Shown here piece by piece: positions 1-5,203 of a DNA stretch of 5,536 nucleotides. A program made the translations under genes and the position numbers. Under the pieces are notes generated by a model, which was given only the letters and a program-made list of their open reading frames with translations, had not been told where the DNA came from and ran no database searches. The DNA is from Propionibacteriaceae bacterium (GTDB lineage: Bacteria > Actinomycetota > Actinomycetes > Propionibacteriales > Propionibacteriaceae). The DNA lies in the NCBI GenBank assembly GCA_003153855.1, contig PMBM01000035.1, positions 11,048 through 16,583 on the forward strand, given 5' to 3'. Position 1 is the first letter of the stretch. Each line of letters starts with the position of its first letter.

Positions 1-869
1 TCGTCGAAGAAGAAGACCAGCTTGGGCTTCTCGACGTCGCCGACCTCGGGCAGGTCGTGGAAGAGGTCCGCGAGCAGCCACATGAGGAACGTGGAGAACA
101 CGGCGGGACGGTCGACGAGGTTCGGCAGCTCGAGCAGCGAGATCACGCCGCGACCGTCAGCCGTGGTCCGCAGGAAGTCGGAGGTCTGGAACTCCGGCTC
201 GCCGAAGAAGAGGTCCGCGCCCTGGTCGGAGAAGCCGATGAGCTCGCGCAGCAGGACTCCCACTGTCGCTGCCGCCAGTCCACCCATGTCCTTGAGCTCG
301 ACCTTGCCCTCGTCGGACCCGAGGTAGGTGAGCACCGCGCGCAGGTCGGCGATGTCGAGCAGCGGCAGACCCTTGGAGTCGGCGTAGTGGAAGACGAGGC
401 CGAGCGACGACTCCTGCACGTCCGTGAGGCCGAGCACCTTGCTGAGCAGCGTCGGGCCGAACGCGGTCATCGTGCAGCGAACCGGTACGCCCTGTCCCTG
501 ACCGCCGAGCGCGAAGAACTCCACCGGCGACGCGAGCGGCTTCCAGTCCTGGCCGAGCGCCTTCGTACGGGCCAGCAGCTTGTCGCTCGGCACACCCGGT
601 GACGCGAGCCCGGACAGGTCGCCCTTGATGTCGGCCGCGAAGACAGGCACGCCGGCGGCCGAGATCTGCTCGGTCAGCAGCTGCAGCGTCTTCGTCTTGC
701 CCGTACCGGTCGCTCCCGCGATCAGGCCGTGCCTGTTGAGCATGCTGAGGGGGATCTGGATCTTCGCGTCGGGGACGGGGTTTCCGTCGACCATCAGGAC
801 GCCGAGCTCCATCGCGGGCTCGTCGAACGTGTAGCCCTTGGTGATCGTCTGGACGGTGTCGTCAGTCAT
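1..869 (-). CDS. HerA-like P-loop ATPase, DUF853 family (3' part beyond window)
   Basis: This is the N-terminal 289 residues of a HerA/FtsK-superfamily ATPase of the helicase HerA-like C-terminal (DUF853) type. The ATG lies at 867-869 and the frame stays open to the window edge. A Walker A motif GATGTGKT is at residues 52-59, after a short strand region containing LMVDGNPV and HGLIAG. The segment ends in the hydrophobic strand KLVFFFD at residues 283-289, which is the Walker B motif; in this family it usually continues as E-A-H. FALGGQGQGVPVR and the leucine-rich stretches between are also typical. Members run to roughly 500 residues, so about 40 per cent is missing. They are predicted DNA-pumping or DNA-remodelling ATPases, but the cellular role of this subfamily is poorly established. 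No convincing Shine-Dalgarno precedes the ATG. It is transcribed divergently from the arabinofuranosidase gene. I see no NurA or SIR2 partner here. Confidence 0.9.
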   Translation of the reverse strand, partial: MTDDTVQTITKGYTFDEPAMELGVLMVDGNPVPDAKIQIPLSMLNRHGLIAGATGTGKTKTLQLLTEQISAAGVPVFAADIKGDLSGLASPGVPSDKLLARTKALGQDWKPLASPVEFFALGGQGQGVPVRCTMTAFGPTLLSKVLGLTDVQESSLGLVFHYADSKGLPLLDIADLRAVLTYLGSDEGKVELKDMGGLAAATVGVLLRELIGFSDQGADLFFGEPEFQTSDFLRTTADGRGVISLLELPNLVDRPAVFSTFLMWLLADLFHDLPEVGDVEKPKLVFFFD

Positions 870-1005
870 GACGCAAAGACTGGCACAGCAGGGGCGGATC
901 GGCACGGACTCCTGGCCGCTAGTGCACTGGGACGTGTCCTTGACGCGAGATCCGCCGGTAGCCTCGGACGCGGATCGGCGACGGTCCCGTACCGAACGGA
1001 CACTG
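870..1005. promoter_or_regulatory. Divergent intergenic region with repeated GCGGATC half-sites
   Basis: These 136 bp lie between two divergent start codons and should carry both promoters. The 10-mer GCGGATCGGC occurs at 894-903 and again at 970-979 as a direct repeat. An inverted copy, GATCCGCC, lies at 949-956, so it pairs with GGCGGATC at 893-900 and with GCGGATC at 970-976. This could be an operator for a sugar-responsive regulator of the arabinofuranosidase gene, but that is inference. TTGACG at 940-945 looks like a -35 box for the plus strand, but the nearest TANNNT (TAGCCT, 959-964) is only 13 nt away, which is too close for a normal promoter. Confidence 0.4.
877..882 (-). promoter_or_regulatory. 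Possible -10 element for a leaderless HerA-like gene
   Basis: On the minus strand CAGTCT lies 7 nt before the ATG. It matches the actinobacterial -10 consensus TANNNT except at the first base. The spacing is the same as in the stronger case before the 2579 gene and would put the transcription start at or next to the ATG. The lack of a Shine-Dalgarno sequence is consistent with this. The match is weak and could be chance. Confidence 0.25.
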
Positions 1006-2517
1006 ATGTTCTCTGCACGCCTGACCATCGACCCGCGCTTCGCGATCGGCACTGTCGAGCGCCGCCTGTTCGGCTCCTTCGTCGAGCACCTCGGACGCTG
1101 CGTCTACAACGGTTTGTACGAACCGGGCCACGAGCTGGCCGACGAGAACGGCTTCCGTCGCGACGTGGTCGACCTCGTGCGCGAGCTCGGCGTGAGCACG
1201 ATCCGCTACCCCGGTGGGAACTTTGTGTCGGGCTTCAGGTGGGAGGACAGCGTCGGCCCGCGCGAGCAGCGCCCGCGCCGCCTCGACCTCGCCTGGCACT
1301 CGACCGAGACCAACGAGTTCGGGCTGCACGAGTTCGCCGCCTGGCTGGAGCTGGTCGGCAGCGAACCCATGCTCGCGATCAACCTCGGCACGCGCGGTAC
1401 GTCCGAGGCGCTCGACCTGCTGGAGTACGCGAACATCCGCGGCTCCTCGACGCTCAGCGACCAGCGGATCGCGAACGGCCGTACGGAGCCGTTCGACATC
1501 CGGATGTGGTGCCTGGGCAACGAGATGGACGGCCCGTGGCAGCTCGGCCACCGCACCGCCGACGCGTACGGGACGCTCGCGTCCCAGACGGCCAAGGCCA
1601 TGCGCCAGCTCGACCCAGACCTCGAGCTCGTCGTGTGCGGCTCGTCGAGCGCGCAGATGCCGACGTTCGGGGAGTGGGAGCGCGTCGTGCTCAGCCACAC
1701 GTACGACGACGTCGACTTCATCTCGTGCCACGCGTACTACCAGGAGCACGACGGCGACACCGGCGGCTTCCTCGCGTCGGCGGTCAACATGGACCGCTTC
1801 ATCGAGTCGGTCGTGGCGACCGCGGACCACGTGGCGGCCGTACGTGGCAGCAGCAAGCGCATGGCCATCTCGTTCGACGAGTGGAACGTCTGGTACCAGA
1901 CCCGCTTCGAGGACGAGGACAAGATCAGCGGCATCCACAACTGGCCGGTCGCGCCGCGCCTGCTCGAGGACACGTACTCGGTGCTCGACGCCGTCGTCGT
2001 GGGGAACCTGCTCATCTCGTTGCTCAAGCACGCCGACCGGGTTCGCAGCGCCGCCTTGGCGCAGCTCGTCAACGTCATCGCGCCGATCATGACCGAGCCC
2101 GGCGGGCCGGCGTGGCGGCAGACGATCTTCTTCCCGTTCGCCACGACGTCGCGGCTGGCCCAGGGAGAGGCTCTCGACGTACGGCTCGAGTCGCCCGAGT
2201 ACGAGACGGGCGCGTACGGATCCGTACCGCTCGTGGACGCCGTCGCCACGTACGACGAGGGCGCATCCTCGACCTCGATCTTCCTCGTCAACCGGTCGCT
2301 CGAGGACTCCGCGGAGGTCGTCGTGGACGTACGCGCGCTCGGCGACGTGTCCGTACGCGACGCGTCCTCTCTGTACGACGACGACCTCGCCGCAGCGAAC
2401 ACTCTCGAAGCACCGGACCGGGTCGGACTGCGGCCCACCCCGACCGCCGAGATCGCCGACGGCCTCCTCCGCCTCGTGCTCCCGCCGGTCTCTTGGACGG
2501 CCGTCGAGCTGGGCTGA
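1006..2517 (+). CDS. abfA: Alpha-L-arabinofuranosidase, glycoside hydrolase family 51
   Basis: This enzyme hydrolyses terminal alpha-L-arabinofuranosyl residues from arabino-oligosaccharides and arabinoxylan fragments, with retention of configuration. The 503-residue protein is full length for bacterial GH51. The family N-terminus is clear (RLFGSFVEHLGRCVYNGLYEPGH), followed by RYPGGNFVSG, NLGTRGTSEALDLLEYANI and the (beta/alpha)8 barrel. The acid/base is E173 in CLGNEMDGPWQ and the nucleophile is E292 in SFDEWNVWY. Their 119-residue spacing equals that of E175/E294 in the Geobacillus enzyme. The C-terminal beta-sandwich follows from about residue 300. There is no signal peptide, so the enzyme is probably cytoplasmic and acts on imported oligosaccharides. 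The frame is open back to 838, but the family N-terminus starts at the ATG at 1006, with only a weak GGA (998-1000) before it. No transporter or sugar regulator is visible beside it. Confidence 0.96.
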   Translation: MFSARLTIDPRFAIGTVERRLFGSFVEHLGRCVYNGLYEPGHELADENGFRRDVVDLVRELGVSTIRYPGGNFVSGFRWEDSVGPREQRPRRLDLAWHSTETNEFGLHEFAAWLELVGSEPMLAINLGTRGTSEALDLLEYANIRGSSTLSDQRIANGRTEPFDIRMWCLGNEMDGPWQLGHRTADAYGTLASQTAKAMRQLDPDLELVVCGSSSAQMPTFGEWERVVLSHTYDDVDFISCHAYYQEHDGDTGGFLASAVNMDRFIESVVATADHVAAVRGSSKRMAISFDEWNVWYQTRFEDEDKISGIHNWPVAPRLLEDTYSVLDAVVVGNLLISLLKHADRVRSAALAQLVNVIAPIMTEPGGPAWRQTIFFPFATTSRLAQGEALDVRLESPEYETGAYGSVPLVDAVATYDEGASSTSIFLVNRSLEDSAEVVVDVRALGDVSVRDASSLYDDDLAAANTLEAPDRVGLRPTPTAEIADGLLRLVLPPVSWTAVELG

Positions 2518-2523
2518 CCTGTT

Positions 2524-2540
2524 GGTCCGCCGCGCGGGCC
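2524..2540 (+). terminator. GC-rich hairpin after the arabinofuranosidase gene
   Basis: GGTCCGC (2524-2530) can pair with GCGGGCC (2534-2540) over 7 bp, with one G-U pair and a 3-nt loop. It begins 7 nt after the stop codon. There is no T-tract, as is common for actinobacterial terminators, so termination is plausible but unproven. It separates the arabinofuranosidase gene from the promoter of the next operon. Confidence 0.45.
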
Positions 2541-2565
2541 CGGAGCTCATCTGGACGCCCCCGGG

Positions 2566-2571
2566 TAGGCT
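2566..2571 (+). promoter_or_regulatory. -10 element TAGGCT of a leaderless promoter
   Basis: TAGGCT fits the TANNNT -10 consensus of actinobacterial housekeeping promoters. Seven bases separate it from the GTG at 2579-2581, so transcription would begin at or within a base of the start codon. There is no Shine-Dalgarno sequence at the right distance. This is the usual geometry of leaderless genes in Actinobacteria. No good -35 hexamer is visible 16-18 bp upstream. Confidence 0.6.
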
Positions 2572-2578
2572 GAATGCC

Positions 2579-2872
2579 GTGATCTTCAAGCGCGTGGGCG
2601 AGTCGAGGCCGTACCCCGACCATGGCTATGTGCAGAAGCAGTGGGCGGCCCTCGCGCCCCAGCAGGTGCGGCTCGACCAGCTGGTGACGACCAAGCGGAT
2701 GCTCGATCTCGAGCTGCTCCTCGAGGAGGACTCGACGTTCTACGGCGACCTCTTCGCGCACGTCGTGAGGTGGCGCGGCGAGATGTACCTGGAGGACGGT
2801 TTGCACAGAGCCCTGCGCGCAGCCCTGCAACAAAGGCAGACTGTGCACGCTAGGGTGCTCGAACTGAGGTAG
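2579..2872 (+). CDS. Conserved 97-residue actinobacterial protein with a ParB/Srx-like motif (Rv0430-like)
   Basis: The function is unknown. The protein starts MIFKRVGESRPYPDHG at a GTG. The in-frame TTG at 2522 would add 19 residues that do not look conserved and would place the start upstream of the -10 box. Motifs include VRLDQLVTTKRMLDLE (residues 30-45), DSTFYGDLF (51-59) and WRGEMYLEDGLHRALRAAL (65-83). The DG-x-H-R-x-x-R-A-A core (D73, G74, H76, R77) followed by a strand (HARVLEL) resembles the end of the ParB/sulfiredoxin fold; that is my inference. From memory, close relatives sit before LytR_C genes in many Actinobacteria, as Rv0430 does before Rv0431, and automated pipelines sometimes call them VapB-type antitoxins. 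No toxin gene is adjacent, so I would not use that name. The downstream gene begins 16 bp after the stop, which implies co-transcription. Confidence 0.85.
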   Translation: MIFKRVGESRPYPDHGYVQKQWAALAPQQVRLDQLVTTKRMLDLELLLEEDSTFYGDLFAHVVRWRGEMYLEDGLHRALRAALQQRQTVHARVLELR

Positions 2873-2876
2873 TGAT

Positions 2877-2882
2877 AGGGGA
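2877..2882 (+). promoter_or_regulatory. Shine-Dalgarno sequence for the LytR_C gene
   Basis: AGGGGA lies 6 nt before the GTG at 2889. It supports that GTG as the start rather than a later codon. It overlaps the third of three tandem stop codons at the end of the preceding gene, so the two genes are tightly packed. Confidence 0.6.
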
Positions 2883-2888
2883 AGCCAG

Positions 2889-3437
2889 GTGTCCTTTCGT
2901 GACGTGATCCGCTGGTTGCGGACGCCCGTGACGCTGGCGGTTCTCCTCGTGGTCCTCGGATACGGCGCATGGTGGGGCTACAAGGCGGTCTTGGCCGTGC
3001 CGGTCAGCACCGTCAACGCCTGCGTCTCGCAGCCCGTCACCCAGCTCACGCCCGACAAGGTGACCGTACGAGTCCTCAACGGCGGCGACGTCAAGGGGTA
3101 CGCCACCGAGATAGCCAAGGTCCTCAAGGCCCGCGGCTACAACATCTCCGTCGTCAGCAACACCAACGAGACGATCACGACGCCGGTCATCGTCGGCGGC
3201 AGCACCGACTCCCCGGCGATCAAGCTGGTCGCGAGCAACTTCCCCGAGGCCACCCTCCGCGCCGACAACCGCAACGACGGCACCATCGACGTCCTGGTCG
3301 GCGCGAAGACCGACAAGACCATCCCCACCACGGGCTTCGCCACAGCCATCCCCGTACCGGACGGCAAGGTCTGCCTGCCGAAGGGTGCGACACCCTCAGG
3401 CTCCGGCAGCGCGACCCCGAGCGCCAGCGCGACGTAA
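2889..3437 (+). CDS. Membrane-anchored LytR_C-domain protein (VirR/Cei-like)
   Basis: This 182-residue protein has a short basic N-terminus (MSFRDVIRWLR) and one membrane segment at about residues 13-36 (hydrophobic, rich in V, L and W). An extracytoplasmic LytR_C domain follows at about 55-140. Its signature is VTVRVLNGGDVKGYATEIA at 58-76 followed by LKARGYNI, and it ends in TIDVLVG. A Ser/Thr/Ala/Pro/Gly tail covers 167-182. Two cysteines, C45 and C162, flank the domain. LytR_C domains accompany LytR-CpsA-Psr cell-wall ligases. Stand-alone forms such as mycobacterial VirR (Rv0431) and Cei influence envelope integrity and vesicle release. There is no LCP catalytic domain here, so it is not itself a ligase. 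The start is GTG with a good ribosome-binding site. The preceding 97-residue gene is very probably in the same operon. Confidence 0.9.
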   Translation: MSFRDVIRWLRTPVTLAVLLVVLGYGAWWGYKAVLAVPVSTVNACVSQPVTQLTPDKVTVRVLNGGDVKGYATEIAKVLKARGYNISVVSNTNETITTPVIVGGSTDSPAIKLVASNFPEATLRADNRNDGTIDVLVGAKTDKTIPTTGFATAIPVPDGKVCLPKGATPSGSGSATPSASAT

Positions 3438-3458
3438 GGGCACCGCCTTTCGTCACGC

Positions 3459-3501
3459 GTGAACGGCGGAGTTCACCCTGAGGAGTCCGCGGAGCCGCCG
3501 T
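3459..3501. terminator. Inverted repeats between convergent genes
   Basis: Two perfect stems are possible. GTGAAC (3459-3464) pairs with GTTCAC (3471-3476) around a 6-nt loop. ACGGCGG (3463-3469) pairs with CCGCCGT (3495-3501) around a longer loop containing the palindrome TCCGCGGA (3486-3493). They share bases, so they exclude each other. The site lies 21 nt after the LytR_C stop and 28 nt from the antiporter stop, where a bidirectional terminator is expected. There is no T-tract on either side. Confidence 0.4.
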
Positions 3502-3528
3502 CTCGAAGGTCTGTGTACCGGGGTCCGC

Positions 3529-5010
3529 TCAGTCCTGGACGTACCAGCCGGCCAGACGTCCTCCCTTGTCAACCGCCCTGAGGCGGTCCTCCACCTTCGC
3601 TCGTACGGCCGACGGCGTGACGACGAGCATCTCGTCGCCGGACCTGAGGATGTCGCGGCCATGGGGGGTGAACGTACGGTCGCCTCGGATCACGAGGCTC
3701 ACGGAGCTGTTCGGCGGCAGCCGAAGCTCGCTCACCGAGACGCCGTGGAGCCGGGAGTCGTCGGTGATGCGCACCTGGAGCAGGTCCGCCTCCACCTGGT
3801 CGAGCGGCGCCACTTCGATGTCGACCTCGGTGGTGTCCGTTGCGAGGCTGAGCTTCTTCGCGACCCACAGCAGTGACGGGGCGTTGAGCAGCGTGAGGAC
3901 GATGACGCTCACGAACACGAGGTCGAAGACCTGGTCGGCGCCCGGCATCCCTGCGGCCATGGGGACGGTGGCCAAGATGATCGGTACGGCTCCGCGGAGG
4001 CCGGCCCACGAGATGAACAGCTGTTCCTTGACGGGGATCCGGAACGGCGAGAGCGACGCGAAGACGCTCAACGGGCGCGCGACGATCGTGAGGAACAGGC
4101 TGGCGACCACGGCCAGCGCCACGACCTGCCACGTGATGCGCGATGGCGTCGCCAGCAGGCCGAGCATGACGAACAGCCCGATCTGGGCGACCCAGCCGAT
4201 CCCTTCCGCGAAGGACCGCGTCGCGTGGCGGTGAGGCAGCTTCCCGTTCGACATGACGACAGAGCACACGTACACGGCGGCGAAGCCCGACACGTGGGCC
4301 TCCACCCCGATCCCGTACGAGATCACCGCCCAGCCGAGCGACGCCAGCGGGTACAGGCCGGAGCTGGGCAGCGCGAGGTTGCGCAGCAGCCGTACGCCGA
4401 TCCAACCCACGACGATCCCGAGGCCCACGCCGCCGATCAGCTCTGCGGCGACGAGGAGTGCGGTGAGCGGGGCATCCGCGAACGTGGTCTTGCCAAGCGC
4501 CAGCTCGGTGGCAGCGATCACGAGCAGCACCGACGGCGCGTCGTTGAGTCCGGACTCGCCCTCGAGGGTCGCCCGTAGTCGCGACGGGAGCGGGGCCTTC
4601 CGCAGGATCGAGAACACGGCCGCCGAGTCGGTCGGCGCCATGACCGCCGCCACCACCATCGCGACGGCGAGCGGCGTCCTCAGTGCGACAAGGAACAGCG
4701 TCATCAGGACGACGGTCACCACCACGCCGAGCGTCGCGAGCACGACCGACGACCAGATCGCAGGCTTGATGTCGCGCCACTTCGTCGACAGGCCGCCGTC
4801 GGCGAGGATCAGCACGAGAGCCGCGAAACCGAGGTCGTGCGCGAGGGCCGGGTTGTTGAAGCTCGTACCCCCGGACGGGAGACCGAGCAGCACGCCCAGG
4901 CCGAGGAACAGAAGCAGCGCGGGCAGCCCGAGACGGTCGCCGATCTTCGCGACGACGACTCCGGCGACGACGACTGCGGCCCCCACAAGGAGGAGGATGT
5001 CGATGCTCAT
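3529..5010 (-). CDS. Potassium/proton antiporter, CPA1 family (NhaP2/CvrA-like) with RCK_C domain
   Basis: This 493-residue membrane transporter exchanges K+ (or Na+) for H+ and helps control cytoplasmic pH and ion content. About twelve hydrophobic stretches lie between residues 5 and 386. CPA1 markers are APTDSAAVFSIL (125-136), EGESGLNDA (150-158, with the ion-binding pair N156-D157) and the late-helix motif AGLRGAVPI (336-344). A cytosolic RCK_C (TrkA_C) domain covers about 407-466, with LHGVSVSEL and LRSGDEMLVV. E. coli CvrA is longer, about 578 residues, because it has an extra C-terminal domain that is absent here. I chose the ATG at 5008-5010, preceded by AGGGGG with a 5-nt gap. A GTG two codons upstream (5014-5016) is also in frame but overlaps that ribosome-binding site. 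Substrate preference for K+ over Na+ rests on family assignment. Confidence 0.94.
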   Translation of the reverse strand: MSIDILLLVGAAVVVAGVVVAKIGDRLGLPALLLFLGLGVLLGLPSGGTSFNNPALAHDLGFAALVLILADGGLSTKWRDIKPAIWSSVVLATLGVVVTVVLMTLFLVALRTPLAVAMVVAAVMAPTDSAAVFSILRKAPLPSRLRATLEGESGLNDAPSVLLVIAATELALGKTTFADAPLTALLVAAELIGGVGLGIVVGWIGVRLLRNLALPSSGLYPLASLGWAVISYGIGVEAHVSGFAAVYVCSVVMSNGKLPHRHATRSFAEGIGWVAQIGLFVMLGLLATPSRITWQVVALAVVASLFLTIVARPLSVFASLSPFRIPVKEQLFISWAGLRGAVPIILATVPMAAGMPGADQVFDLVFVSVIVLTLLNAPSLLWVAKKLSLATDTTEVDIEVAPLDQVEADLLQVRITDDSRLHGVSVSELRLPPNSSVSLVIRGDRTFTPHGRDILRSGDEMLVVTPSAVRAKVEDRLRAVDKGGRLAGWYVQD

Positions 5011-5015
5011 CCTCA

Positions 5016-5021
5016 CCCCCT
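5016..5021 (-). promoter_or_regulatory. Shine-Dalgarno sequence for the antiporter gene
   Basis: On the minus strand AGGGGG precedes the ATG at 5010 with a spacer of TGAGG. It decides for that ATG over the in-frame GTG at 5016 and over the TTG at 5043, which lacks a ribosome-binding site and overlaps the likely -10 box. Confidence 0.6.
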
Positions 5022-5041
5022 GGTCTTTCTGCGTGGCGCCC

Positions 5042-5047
5042 AACCTA
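5042..5047 (-). promoter_or_regulatory. Candidate -10 element for the antiporter gene
   Basis: TAGGTT on the minus strand fits TANNNT. It would start a transcript with a 5' leader of about 25 nt, carrying the Shine-Dalgarno sequence at 5016-5021. No clear TTGACA-like -35 box lies 16-18 bp upstream. If this promoter is real, the antiporter is transcribed on its own rather than with the hydrolase. Confidence 0.4.
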
Positions 5048-5076
5048 GCAAGCGCTCAAGGAAAGGCCGGGAGACG

Positions 5077-5175
5077 TCAGTCGGTGGACCCCTCGTCCTG
5101 AGGACGCACGCCCAAGCGGGCAAGGATCTCGTCGACGGTCAGTGCGCTCGAGTCGACGACTGCCAGCCGCCGGAT
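5077..5175 (-). pseudogene. Headless 3' fragment of an unidentified gene
   Basis: The minus-strand frame ending at the TGA at 5077-5079 reads IRRLAVVDSSALTVDEIL, then ARLGVRPQDEGSTD. Its third codon positions are nearly all G or C and the residue mix looks like a real folded C-terminus. No ATG, GTG or TTG occurs in frame between the hydrolase stop and this stretch. Further upstream the frame runs through the hydrolase gene as arginine-rich nonsense. The pattern of a strand ending in V-D-S-S, then L-T-V-D-E and a helix, resembles the C-terminus of small P-loop kinases, which is a guess. It is probably the remnant of a gene whose 5' part was deleted, although chance reading of spacer DNA cannot be excluded. 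The upstream limit is approximate. Confidence 0.35.
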
Positions 5176-5197
5176 CCCGGGGGCTGTAAGGGCTGGC
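5162..5197 (-). terminator. Inverted repeat after the alpha/beta hydrolase gene
   Basis: GCCAGCC (5162-5168) and GGCTGGC (5191-5197) are exact reverse complements, giving a 7-bp stem with a 22-nt loop that starts 6 nt after the hydrolase stop. It lacks a T-tract. The position suggests a terminator for the hydrolase gene. It overlaps the first residues of the headless fragment. Confidence 0.35.
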
Positions 5198-5203
5198 GGT
5201 CGC

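Noticed and set aside
22..602. Plus-strand open frames within the HerA-like gene
   Set aside because: They are antisense shadows. The minus-strand frame carries the Walker A motif and the start of Walker B.
1..869. HerA-type anti-phage defence system
   Set aside because: Defence HerA proteins are paired with SIR2, DUF4297 or NurA-type nucleases. Here the visible neighbour is a sugar hydrolase, and the sequence fits the widespread DUF853 branch. The other flank is outside the window, so this cannot be fully closed.
940..964. Standard -35/-10 promoter (TTGACG and TAGCCT) for the arabinofuranosidase gene
   Set aside because: The spacing of 13 bp is too short for a normal sigma-factor promoter, so I list the boxes only as part of the intergenic region.
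838..1005. N-terminal extension of the arabinofuranosidase to a GTG at 838
   Set aside because: It would overlap the divergent HerA-like start and add 56 residues not found in GH51 enzymes. The family N-terminus begins at the ATG at 1006.
919..2589. A 556-codon open frame on the minus strand, antisense to the arabinofuranosidase gene, and a 614-codon plus-strand frame at 729-2573
   Set aside because: Both translate to Arg/Ala/Gly/Pro-rich, low-order sequence with no recognisable motif. They arise because stop codons are rare in high-GC DNA. The GH51 frame has both catalytic glutamates and full family conservation.
2579..3437. Toxin-antitoxin module
   Set aside because: The small protein may carry a VapB-type label in databases, but the adjacent gene is a membrane LytR_C protein, not a PIN or RelE-type toxin, and no DNA-binding motif is evident.
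3569..4780. A 403-codon frame on the same strand as the antiporter but in another frame, and plus-strand frames at 3566-4234 and 4253-5101
   Set aside because: Arg/Ala- or Ser/Thr-rich shadow translations. The antiporter frame has membrane segments and the CPA1 motifs.
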